A DNA stretch of 64,000 bases from Burkholderia contaminans (GTDB lineage: Bacteria > Pseudomonadota > Gammaproteobacteria > Burkholderiales > Burkholderiaceae). Shown here piece by piece: positions 20,928 through 29,273 of the stretch (within the stretch, counting starts at the first letter, position 1; every line of letters starts with the position of its first letter). The position numbers and the translations under genes are program-made. Under the pieces are notes generated by a model. The model was not told where the DNA came from. It ran no database searches and was given only the letters and a program-made list of their open reading frames with translations. The stretch is taken from NCBI RefSeq assembly GCF_029633825.1, contig NZ_CP090640.1, positions 1,798,001 through 1,862,000 of the forward strand, read 5' to 3'.

Positions 20928-22001
20928 TCAGTTCCCGCTGCCGCGCGAGACGCGGCGGGCCTTCACCGATTCCGCGAGGCCTTCGAGCACCTTCACGCTG
21001 TCGTCCCACGCGATGCACGCGTCGGTGATGCTCTGGCCGTAGGTCAGCTCGCAGCCTTCCTTCAGGTCCTGGCGCCCCTCGACGAGATGCGATTCGATCA
21101 TCACGCCGACGATGCGGGCGTCGCCGGCTGCGATCTGGCGGCCGATGTCGGCGCACACGGGGATCTGGTTTTCGTGCTTCTTCGAGCTGTTCGCGTGGCT
21201 TGCGTCGATCATCAGGCGCGCGGCGAGGCCGGCCTTGCCGATGTCCGCGCACGCGGCGTTCACGCTGTCCGCGTCGTAGTTCGGTGCCTTGCCGCCGCGC
21301 AGGATCACGTGGCAGTCTTCGTTGCCCGCCGTCGACACGATCGCCGAATGGCCGCCCTTCGTCACCGACAGGAAATGGTGCGGCTGCGAGGCGGCCTTGA
21401 TCGCGTCCACCGCGATCTTCACGTTGCCGTCGGTGCCGTTCTTGAAGCCGACCGGGCACGACAGCCCCGACGCGAGTTCGCGGTGCACCTGCGATTCCGT
21501 CGTGCGCGCGCCGATCGCACCCCACGAGATCAGGTCGGCGATGTATTGCGGGCTGATCATGTCGAGGTACTCGGTCGCGGCCGGAAGCCCCATCTCGTTG
21601 ATCTGCAGCAGCAGCTCGCGCGCAGTGCGCAGCCCTTCGTTGATCTTGAAGCTGTTGTCGAGGTGCGGATCGTTGATGAGGCCCTTCCAGCCGACCGTCG
21701 TGCGCGGCTTCTCGAAGTACACGCGCATCACGATTTCCAGTTCGCCCTTGAAGCGCTCGCGCTCCTTCACCAGCCGGCCCGCGTATTCGATCGCCGCCTT
21801 CGTGTCATGGATCGAGCACGGCCCGATCACCACGATCAGCCGGTCGTCCATCCCGTGCAGGATGCGGTGCATCGACTGGCGCGAGTTGTAGATCAGCTCG
21901 GACGCGGCTTCGGAGCACGCGAATTCGCGGATCAGGTGGGCGGGCGGCGTCAGTTCCTTGAGTTCGCGAATACGGACGTCGTCGGTGTTGTGCGGGGGCA
22001 T
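20928..22001 (-). CDS. aroG: 3-deoxy-7-phosphoheptulonate synthase (DAHP synthase, class I)
   Basis: DAHP synthase condenses phosphoenolpyruvate and erythrose-4-phosphate, the first step of the shikimate pathway. The 357-residue protein has VIGPCSIHDTKAAIEYA, MRVYFEKPRTTVGWKGLIND, GARTTESQVHRELASGLS, GFKNGTDGN and a metal-binding DASHANSSKKHENQ. These place it in the AroF/G/H family. Which aromatic amino acid inhibits it cannot be read here. It has a clear AAGGAG ribosome-binding site. A terminator-like hairpin in its 5' leader is described separately. Confidence 0.96.
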   Translation of the reverse strand: MPPHNTDDVRIRELKELTPPAHLIREFACSEAASELIYNSRQSMHRILHGMDDRLIVVIGPCSIHDTKAAIEYAGRLVKERERFKGELEIVMRVYFEKPRTTVGWKGLINDPHLDNSFKINEGLRTARELLLQINEMGLPAATEYLDMISPQYIADLISWGAIGARTTESQVHRELASGLSCPVGFKNGTDGNVKIAVDAIKAASQPHHFLSVTKGGHSAIVSTAGNEDCHVILRGGKAPNYDADSVNAACADIGKAGLAARLMIDASHANSSKKHENQIPVCADIGRQIAAGDARIVGVMIESHLVEGRQDLKEGCELTYGQSITDACIAWDDSVKVLEGLAESVKARRVSRGSGN

Positions 22002-22135
22002 GCTGTTTCTCCTTGGTTCCGGGCGCGGTTCGGTCAGTGCGAGTGCGCGTGCGGCAGATTCATCAATTCAGGCAATTCAGTGGTTTCGGTCGGGGCCGCG
22101 GGACCGCTGCGGCGGCGACCGGGTGGCGAAGGGCG

Positions 22136-22168
22136 AAAAAAAACCGCCGGGTTCGCCGGCGGTTTTTT
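22136..22168. terminator. Terminator-like hairpin in the aroG leader
   Basis: A 10-bp stem AAACCGCCGG/CCGGCGGTTT with a 5-nt loop has eight A on one side and six T on the other. On the minus strand the stem is followed by T8, so it should stop transcription toward aroG, whose ATG is 135 bp downstream. It is either a backup tldD terminator or an attenuator. Confidence 0.75.
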
Positions 22169-22344
22169 CGGGAATTTCGGTTGCGCTTTACGCGCCATCA
22201 ACCCTCTCGATCCGCCAGCGGTCTGAGATGCCAAAAAAAGTAAAAATAAAACTTGGCGGACATGACGGAGATTCGGTTCGTCAAAAAAGTTGATTCGGAA
22301 TTTATACCCCGTCGCCGTGCGGCTGGCAACCGGGAAACGTCAAA

Positions 22345-22388
22345 AATGCGGACATTCCGCGCATTTTGAAGAAAACGCGCGGAATGTC
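22345..22388 (-). terminator. Terminator immediately downstream of tldD
   Basis: A perfect 12-bp stem GACATTCCGCGC/GCGCGGAATGTC with a 14-nt loop begins 15 bp after the tldD stop and is followed on the minus strand by CGCATTTTTG. Confidence 0.65.
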
Positions 22389-22403
22389 TGCGCCGCGATG
22401 CGG

Positions 22404-23870
22404 TTATGCCGTACCGCCGACCGTCATCCTGTCGATCCGCAGGGTCGGCTGGCCGACGCCGACCGGCACGCTCTGGCCTTCCTTGCCACACACGCCGACG
22501 CCCGAGTCGAGCGACATGTCGTTGCCGATCATGCTCACGTCCTTCAGCGATTCGGGGCCGCTGCCGATCAGCGTCGCGCCCTTCACCGGGTAGGTGATCT
22601 TGCCGTTCTCGATCATGTACGCCTCGGACGCCGAGAACACGAACTTGCCGTTCGTGATGTCGACCTGGCCGCCGCCGAAGTTCACCGCGTACAGGCCGTT
22701 CTTCACCGACGCGATGATTTCCTGCGGATCCTTGTCGCCGTTCAGCATGTACGTGTTGGTCATGCGCGGCATCGGCAGCGCCGCGTACGATTCGCGGCGC
22801 GCGTTGCCCGTGACCGGCATCTTCATCAGGCGCGCGTTCAGCGTGTCCTGGATGTAGCCCTTCAGGATGCCGTCCTCGATCAGCGTCGTGCACTGCGTCG
22901 GGTTGCCTTCGTCGTCGATGTTCAGCGAGCCGCGGCGGTTCGGCAGCGTGCCGTCGTCGACGACGGTCACGCCCTTCGCGGCGACGCGCTCGCCGATCCG
23001 GCCCGCGAATGCCGACGAACCCTTGCGGTTGAAGTCGCCCTCGAGGCCGTGGCCGATCGCTTCGTGCAGCAGCACGCCCGGCCAGCCCGGCCCGAGCACG
23101 ACCGTCATCGCGCCGGCCGGCGCAGGGCGGGCGTCGAGGTTCACGAGCGCCGCATGCACGGCGTCGTCGACGTAGCGCGACAGCACGTCGTCGGTGAAGT
23201 AGCCGTAGTCGAAGCGGCCGCCGCCGCCGCCGGAGCCGATCTCGCGGCGGCCGTTCTGCTCGGCGATCACCGTGACCGACACGCGCACGAGCGGGCGGAT
23301 GTCGGCCGCGAGCGCGCCGTCGCTGCGCGCGACCAGCACGACATCGTATTCGCCGGCGAGGCCAGCCATCACCTGCGTGATGCGCGGGTCGCGGCCGCGT
23401 GCCATCTGCTCGATGCGCTCGAGCAGCTTGACCTTGGCCGTCGCGTCGAGCGACGCGAGCGGATCGGACGGCAGGTACAGGTCGCGGCCCGAGATGCCCT
23501 TCAGCGACGATGCCGCCTTGATCTTCTGGCGGCCGCCGCCGGCCGCCGCGATTGCCTTGGTGGCCGCAGCGGCTTGCGCGATGGCTTCCGGCGACAGGTC
23601 GTCGGAATACGCGAACGCGGTGCGGTCGCCCGCGACCGCGCGCACGCCGACGCCCTGGTCGATGCTGAAGCTGCCCGATTTGACGATGCCTTCCTCGAGG
23701 CTCCACGCTTCGCTGCGGGTCGCCTGGAAGTACAGATCCGCGTAGTCGACGCGATGCGTGAAGATGTCGGCGATCGTGCGCGTGAGCAGGCTTTCGTCGA
23801 GGCCGTACGGCGTGAGCAGGATGTCCTTCGCCAGCGCGAGGTTGCGGATGCCGGGTTCGATGATGTTCAT
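22404..23870 (-). CDS. tldD: Metalloprotease TldD
   Basis: TldD, with TldE/PmbA, forms a zinc metalloprotease that degrades unfolded peptides and matures some ribosomal peptides. The 488-residue product (ATG at MNIIEPGIRNLALAKDILL; a TTG 21 bp upstream is a weaker alternative) contains the zinc motif HEAIGHGLEGD (HExxxH) and the C-terminal SVKNGLYAVNFGGGQVDI signature. It is third in a minus-strand run yhdP, nitrilase, tldD, a conserved order also seen around E. coli yhdP-tldD. Confidence 0.96.
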   Translation of the reverse strand: MNIIEPGIRNLALAKDILLTPYGLDESLLTRTIADIFTHRVDYADLYFQATRSEAWSLEEGIVKSGSFSIDQGVGVRAVAGDRTAFAYSDDLSPEAIAQAAAATKAIAAAGGGRQKIKAASSLKGISGRDLYLPSDPLASLDATAKVKLLERIEQMARGRDPRITQVMAGLAGEYDVVLVARSDGALAADIRPLVRVSVTVIAEQNGRREIGSGGGGGRFDYGYFTDDVLSRYVDDAVHAALVNLDARPAPAGAMTVVLGPGWPGVLLHEAIGHGLEGDFNRKGSSAFAGRIGERVAAKGVTVVDDGTLPNRRGSLNIDDEGNPTQCTTLIEDGILKGYIQDTLNARLMKMPVTGNARRESYAALPMPRMTNTYMLNGDKDPQEIIASVKNGLYAVNFGGGQVDITNGKFVFSASEAYMIENGKITYPVKGATLIGSGPESLKDVSMIGNDMSLDSGVGVCGKEGQSVPVGVGQPTLRIDRMTVGGTA

Positions 23871-23955
23871 GCGGATATCGGGGTTTCTCAAAAAGTTGTC
23901 GGGTGCTTCTGGGCAGATGGGTTGGCCGCGCGGCGTTTCAAGCGGTGCGGCGGAT

Positions 23956-24783
23956 TCAGGTCAGCACGCGGTGCCGCCACGCGGGCAGGCTCTGGCGCAC
24001 GTCGGCGATGCGCTGCGGATCGATCGCGCCGAGCACGACGCTGGCGCCCACGTCACGGACCGCGACGATCTCGCCCCACGGGTCGATCAGCATGCTGTGG
24101 CCCCAAGTGCGCCGGCCGTTCTCGTGCTTGCCGCCTTGCGCGGCCGCGAGCACGTAGCACTGGTTCTCGACGGCCCGCGCGCGCAGCAGCGTTTCCCAGT
24201 GCGCGCGGCCCGTCGTATACGTAAACGCCGACGGTACGACGATCAGCGCGCAGTCGCCCATCCTGCGATACAGCTCCGGAAAGCGGAGATCGTAACAGAC
24301 CGACAGGCCGACCCGCCCGAACGGCGCGTCGAACGCGACGACCGTATCGCCCGCGCGGATCGTGCGCGCCTCGTCGAACGATTCGTCGCCTTTCTCGAAG
24401 TTGAACAGGTGGATCTTGTCGTAGCGCGCGGCTTCGTTGCCGGACGGATCGAACACGAGCGTCGTGTTGAGCACGCGATCGGGCTCCGGCGCCTTCAGCG
24501 GCAGCGTGCCGCCGATCACCCAGATACCGTGGCGACGCGCGGCTTCCGCGAGGAAGTGCTGGATCGGGCCGTCCTGGTAGGGTTCGGCGAGCGCGAGCTT
24601 GTCGGTGTCGCGGTGGCCCATGAAGCAGAAATACTCGGGCAGCAGCACGAGCTGCGCGCCTTCACCGGCGGCTTCCGCGATCAGGCGGCGGGCGTCGGCG
24701 AGATTGCGCGCGACGTCCGGCGTGCTCACCATCTGCAGCGCGGCGACCTGGAAGGGCGTGGCGGAACGGGTGTGGTCGGTCAT
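23956..24783 (-). CDS. Carbon-nitrogen hydrolase, Nit1-like (deaminated-glutathione amidase type)
   Basis: This is a nitrilase-superfamily amidase. The catalytic triad is Glu50 (LLPEYF), Lys123 (YDKIHLFNF) and Cys163 (SVCYDLRFPELYR). The DLRFPELYR context and 275-residue length match the Nit1/YbeM group, whose characterised members hydrolyse deaminated glutathione as metabolite repair. That substrate is inferred from family. It lies between yhdP and tldD with 63- and 85-bp gaps, probably co-transcribed. Confidence 0.9.
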   Translation of the reverse strand: MTDHTRSATPFQVAALQMVSTPDVARNLADARRLIAEAAGEGAQLVLLPEYFCFMGHRDTDKLALAEPYQDGPIQHFLAEAARRHGIWVIGGTLPLKAPEPDRVLNTTLVFDPSGNEAARYDKIHLFNFEKGDESFDEARTIRAGDTVVAFDAPFGRVGLSVCYDLRFPELYRRMGDCALIVVPSAFTYTTGRAHWETLLRARAVENQCYVLAAAQGGKHENGRRTWGHSMLIDPWGEIVAVRDVGASVVLGAIDPQRIADVRQSLPAWRHRVLT

Positions 24784-24846
24784 CGCGGGATCGGTTGCGT
24801 CATAAATGGGGTGCGGCCCGGCACCGTGTGCGATTCGACGCGCGGC

Positions 24847-27800
24847 TCAATGATTCGCCGCATCGGCCGGACCGTGATTCATCTTACCCTGATCGCCCCG
24901 CACCCGCTCGATGTGCGGGTGCGCCCACGAGCCGGTGATCGCGTAGTCGAGCGCGAACGCGCGCGACAGCGTCTCCGACAGCGCGTAGTTCGCGGCCAGC
25001 ACGCCGACGCCGAGCAGCGGGTTGATGATGGCCGCCCCGATCGCGGCGGCGCCCGCGCTGATCTTCGGTGCGACGTGCGCATGGAGGTCCTGCGTCTCGG
25101 CGCCGAGATCGACCGCGCCGCGCACGGCGACGTTCGCGGGCCCCGTCATCATCGAGAAGTCGTCGGTGCGGGCGATTCCGTTCGAGATCTGGCCGGTGCC
25201 GGTGATCTTGTCGAACGGCAGCCCCTTGCCGATCACGTCGCGGAAATTCAGCGTCAGGAAGCGCGCGAGGCTCTGCAGGCTCAGCACGCCGAGCAGCTTC
25301 GCCGCGCCCGGGTCGACCTTCAGGATCTGGCCGTGTTCGAGATCGATCGCGATCTGGCCGCCGAGCGACGGGAAGTCGAGCGCGGTCGGGCCGCCGCGCC
25401 AGCCGACCTTGCCGGTCACCGAGCCATGGCCGCCCGCCAGCGTGCGCGGCAGGCCGACGCGGTCGAGCAGTGCGCCCGCGTTGCCGATGTCGAGCTTGAA
25501 GTCGAACACGGTACGGCGCGGTGCGTCGCTCTCGTCGGCGCCGCGGGCGAGCGCGCGGCGCGACGTGCGCCAGTTGCCGGTCGCCGTCAGCTTCGCGTCC
25601 GGGTTCGACAGCTCCAGCTTGTCGAGCTGCCAGACCGGCGTGCCGGCTTCATCGATATTGCGCGCGTTGACGACGAGGCGGCCGATGTCGTGGTTGCGCG
25701 CGACGACCTGGTCGACGATCAGGTCGATCGACGGCATCGGGCGGTCGGTCGGTGTCGGCAGGTTCATCGCGCGGCCGACGAGATCGTGCTGCGCGCTGTC
25801 GGGCACCACGAGCTTCGCGAGCCGCGCGTTCAGCACGCCCGCGCCGTTGTGGCCGCCGCCCGGCGCCCACGACAGGTAGCCCGACACCTGGTTCGACGCG
25901 ATGTTCGCCTGCCACAGTTCGTCGACGTGCGACGCGCCGATGATCACGTTTTCCCAGTTGCGCTTGAGCAGCTTCAGCGTGCCGAAGTGGAGCGCGAAAC
26001 GCTTCGGCGCGAAGCTTGCGAAATCGACACGCGGCGCGGCCTGCGGCTCCGGCGCGCGCGGCGTGTCGGGCTTCAGCGTATGGGCAAGCGCGAGCCAGGC
26101 GTCGGCGTCCAGTTCGTTGACGTCGACGGCCGCGCTCACGCCGTCCTGCGGCATGTCGGGCATCCGGTGGATGCCCATCGCGCCGCGCACAGCGCGCAGC
26201 GGCTGGCCGCGCGTCGCGTCGAGCAGGTAGGTGGCCGACACGGGGCCGAGCGTCAGGTCCGCGTGTTCGAGGCGCTTGCCGTCGGTTTGCGGCGCCGGCT
26301 GCAGTGTGAAGCTGAACGGCATCGGCGTGCCGGCCGTCTTCGCGAACGGCGCGGGGAAATTCAGCGCGACGCCGGTCAGGTCGGAGTGAGCGCTGATGTC
26401 GGGCAAGCGGCCCGGTGCGCCGCGCACGGCGACCTTGTACGGTGCGTCGCCGACCACGTGTTCGAGCAGTGCGGCGGCCGGGCCGTGCAGGTTCAGGCCG
26501 CGTGCGGCGTCGAGCGCGAGCCGGCCGTCGACGTCTACCGTGTACGGGCCGTGCGACTGGAAGTTGCCGTTCGCGCGCACCGGGCCGCCGAGGAAGCGTC
26601 CCGACAGGTCGTGCAGCGATGCGCCGGCCTCGGTGAACCGGACACTGCCGCGCAGTGCCGACAGCGGCGGCACGCCATTGGTCGTCAGCGTGTTGCCGCC
26701 GAATGCGAGTGCGCCTTCGACGTGCGTGTGCGGATGCGCGACGTGCTGCGGAATCGTGATCTTGAGCCCGAGCGACGCCGGTCCCTGCGCATCGATCCGC
26801 TGGCCGATGTGCCCGCTCATCGTGCCGAGCGAGCTGTTGTCCGCGTAGTCGATCAGGTCGGCGAGCGGGCCCTGCGCATGGCCGTCGATGATGAGCGGCG
26901 AGTGGGTCGGATTGCCGAGATCGTCGATGCGGCCGGCGACCTTCGTCAGCGCGACGCGCTTGTAGTGTGCGCGGTGGATGTCGAAGCGCAGCTTGTTCTG
27001 CGCGAGCTCGAACACGCCGTCGATCCCGTCGAGCGCCGGCCAGACGCTCGGCGTGCCGTTCGCGAGCTTGCGCGGCGGGTACGGCGTCGGTTCGAAGCGG
27101 CCGCCGGTGAACGGCGCGACGATGTGGAACACGCCGGCGTCCGGCTCGTGTTCGAACGGGAATTTCTCGAGCGGGCCACGGGCGACGATCGACGCGCCCT
27201 TGGTCACCTGGCCGTCCTGCAGCGCGTGGCCGAGATAGTCGCGCAGGTGTTCGGACATCCCGGTCGGCAGGTAGCGGGGGATGCGCGCCACCGACGCGCG
27301 GGCGAAATCGGCGCGCAGGTCGAGCGAGCCGCGGCCGTGGCCGGGGTTCGCGTACGAGCCCGACACCGCGATTTCGGCATCGGGGTTCGAGACGAGCAGG
27401 TCGGGCAGCGATACGTCGACGCGCGCGTGCTTCTCGCCGGGCGCGGGCGTGATCGTCCATTTGGCATTGCCGCGCAGGCGGTCGAACGTCAGGCGCGGCT
27501 CGTCGAATTCGCCGGGCACCGTGACGGCCGCATTGACCGTGTCGAAATGTGCAGAGCCGCCTGTCTCGTTCGCGTCGACGCGGCCCCACAGGTTCTCGAC
27601 ACCCGGCCAGCCGGCGCGCGGGTGGCCGCGCGGCGAGAGCCCGGGCGGCGGTTCCTGCGCCGCGAAGCTGATGCCTTGCAGGTCGCCGAGGAAGCGGTAG
27701 CGCACGATCGGCGCGGCGCCCATGCGCCGCTCCTCGTCGGCGAGGCCCGCGTGCGCGGGTTTCGCGCGTTCGACCTCGATGTGATAGTTCGACACCATTC

Positions 27801-29046
27801 CGCGCGGGTCGATCTTGATCAGCTCGTTGCGCAGGCGTGCCGGCAGCGGCAGGCCGCGAATGAATTCGCTGAGGATGCCGAGATCGACGCGGTCGCCGAC
27901 GACGCTCAACAACTGCCCCTGGTTCGCGGTCGGCACGCGGTAGCGGGCCGTCAGCGTCGACAGCGCGAGCGAGCGGGCCAGCGGCGTGCCGTCCGGCAGC
28001 GGCGGCTGGCCGAGCTCCGCGTTGAAGCGCGTCAGGTGCAGCTTGTAGTCGTGGCCGGCGTCGAGCTGCATGTCCCAGCCGAAGCCGACCGTCGGCACGT
28101 CGAGCCGCGGCTGCGTCGGGCGCACGCGCAGCGCGACGTCCGCGCCCTGCAGGTCGCCGCCCGCCGAATGCAGGTGGCCGTCGCTGAAGGTAGCCCAGAT
28201 CGCGTTGTCGATCCGGCCCGCGTGAATCGTGAGCGGCATGTCGAGGTAGCGCGCCAGCGTCTGCAGGTCGACCGGGCCCGTCGACAGGTACGCGTCGCCC
28301 GTCCAGTTCGCCGGCTTGCCGATCGGCGCGAGCGGCTTGTGCTTGAAGCGCGCACGGAAGTCGAGCGGGCCGAGCAGCAGCGTGCCGTTCGCGGGCGCCT
28401 GCAGCGCGGCCTTGTGCACGCGGCCGGTGTTGAGCACCGCGAGCCGGATGCCCGACAGCACGAGCTCCGGCGCGTCATGCTGCGCGTCGCGCCAGCGCAG
28501 CGTGCCGCCGCGCAGCACGATTGCCTCCTGGTTCAGCAGCCACGTGCCGAACGTGTCGTTGCCGCCGTGGGTGGTCCCCACGCCGACGCCCGCGATGCTC
28601 AGCGAGCCGTCGGCGGCACGCGCGACGACCAGGTCGGGCTGGTCGACGATCAGGCTCGACAGCGCGGGCGACAGCCGCAGCAGCGACATCCATGACAGCG
28701 CGGCCGTCGCATGCGGCACCGACAGCGCGACCTTGCCGTCACGGCCGCGGATCGTCAGGTTCGTGAGTTCGACGCCCGGCTGCATGCCGGACCAGTTCGG
28801 GGAAAGCTTGCCGATTGAAAGCTGCGCGTGGAGCTTGTCGGACACCGCGCGTTCGATGCGCGGGCGGAATTCGTCGATGCGGGGCAGCAGGACGTAGCGC
28901 AGCCCGAGGAACGCGCCGGACGCGACGAAGTAGGTGCCGATCCCGACTGCCAGCGTCACCCTGAACACGCGACGCAGGACCGGATGATCGTGCTTCGGAG
29001 GTCCCGCTTCGGGCGCAGCTACGGCGGATTCCTGACGGTCGGACAT
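24847..29046 (-). CDS. yhdP: AsmA-like protein YhdP (TIGR02099 family)
   Basis: YhdP belongs to the AsmA/TamB group of very large periplasmic bridge proteins, and in E. coli it moves phospholipid to the outer membrane. The product is 1399 residues. It has one N-terminal membrane anchor (about residues 30-53, VTLAVGIGTYFVASGAFLGL), a long beta-rich body, and a C-terminal AsmA-like part (FDKITGTGQISNGIARTDDF, near residue 1280). Its length fits the family. It heads a minus-strand operon with the amidase and tldD and is divergent from glnE. Confidence 0.94.
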   Translation of the reverse strand: MSDRQESAVAAPEAGPPKHDHPVLRRVFRVTLAVGIGTYFVASGAFLGLRYVLLPRIDEFRPRIERAVSDKLHAQLSIGKLSPNWSGMQPGVELTNLTIRGRDGKVALSVPHATAALSWMSLLRLSPALSSLIVDQPDLVVARAADGSLSIAGVGVGTTHGGNDTFGTWLLNQEAIVLRGGTLRWRDAQHDAPELVLSGIRLAVLNTGRVHKAALQAPANGTLLLGPLDFRARFKHKPLAPIGKPANWTGDAYLSTGPVDLQTLARYLDMPLTIHAGRIDNAIWATFSDGHLHSAGGDLQGADVALRVRPTQPRLDVPTVGFGWDMQLDAGHDYKLHLTRFNAELGQPPLPDGTPLARSLALSTLTARYRVPTANQGQLLSVVGDRVDLGILSEFIRGLPLPARLRNELIKIDPRGMVSNYHIEVERAKPAHAGLADEERRMGAAPIVRYRFLGDLQGISFAAQEPPPGLSPRGHPRAGWPGVENLWGRVDANETGGSAHFDTVNAAVTVPGEFDEPRLTFDRLRGNAKWTITPAPGEKHARVDVSLPDLLVSNPDAEIAVSGSYANPGHGRGSLDLRADFARASVARIPRYLPTGMSEHLRDYLGHALQDGQVTKGASIVARGPLEKFPFEHEPDAGVFHIVAPFTGGRFEPTPYPPRKLANGTPSVWPALDGIDGVFELAQNKLRFDIHRAHYKRVALTKVAGRIDDLGNPTHSPLIIDGHAQGPLADLIDYADNSSLGTMSGHIGQRIDAQGPASLGLKITIPQHVAHPHTHVEGALAFGGNTLTTNGVPPLSALRGSVRFTEAGASLHDLSGRFLGGPVRANGNFQSHGPYTVDVDGRLALDAARGLNLHGPAAALLEHVVGDAPYKVAVRGAPGRLPDISAHSDLTGVALNFPAPFAKTAGTPMPFSFTLQPAPQTDGKRLEHADLTLGPVSATYLLDATRGQPLRAVRGAMGIHRMPDMPQDGVSAAVDVNELDADAWLALAHTLKPDTPRAPEPQAAPRVDFASFAPKRFALHFGTLKLLKRNWENVIIGASHVDELWQANIASNQVSGYLSWAPGGGHNGAGVLNARLAKLVVPDSAQHDLVGRAMNLPTPTDRPMPSIDLIVDQVVARNHDIGRLVVNARNIDEAGTPVWQLDKLELSNPDAKLTATGNWRTSRRALARGADESDAPRRTVFDFKLDIGNAGALLDRVGLPRTLAGGHGSVTGKVGWRGGPTALDFPSLGGQIAIDLEHGQILKVDPGAAKLLGVLSLQSLARFLTLNFRDVIGKGLPFDKITGTGQISNGIARTDDFSMMTGPANVAVRGAVDLGAETQDLHAHVAPKISAGAAAIGAAIINPLLGVGVLAANYALSETLSRAFALDYAITGSWAHPHIERVRGDQGKMNHGPADAANH

Positions 29047-29273
29047 GCGGCGGACGGGCGGCGATATGGTAGTTTTGCAGACTGACGTTGAAATGTATCA
29101 CACGGGTTCGTGCCGGCGGCCGTTGCGGCAGCGCGGCACGGGCTTTCCGGCGCGCGGTTTCGCGACGGGCGCACCTGCCCCGCGACGCCGCGCCGAGTCC
29201 ATGGAGCCGGTCGGGAGCGGGGCGCGTGTGCGTTTCCCGTGCCGGCCGGCCGTTCCGCCAGGCCCGCTTCTCG

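Larger units (their letters stand above)
22002..22403 (-). other. aroG leader / tldD downstream interval
   Basis: This 400-bp interval between two minus-strand genes contains two hairpins (22136-22168 and 22351-22388, listed separately) and an AT-rich tract (about 22225-22320) much lower in GC than its surroundings, a plausible aroG promoter region. A 54-codon minus-strand frame starts at 22198 (MARKAQPKFPKKPP) and runs through the first hairpin; it is probably not a gene but could be a leader peptide. Confidence 0.4.

Noticed and set aside
22034..22234. 66-codon minus-strand frame across the aroG leader hairpin
   Set aside because: It runs through a terminator and has no strong start signal; considered only as a possible leader peptide.
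23758..28695. A 1645-codon open frame on the plus strand opposite yhdP and tldD
   Set aside because: Its translation is Arg/Val/Ala/Asp-rich without family motifs, and it runs antisense through genes with clear signatures. Long shadow frames are expected at this GC content.
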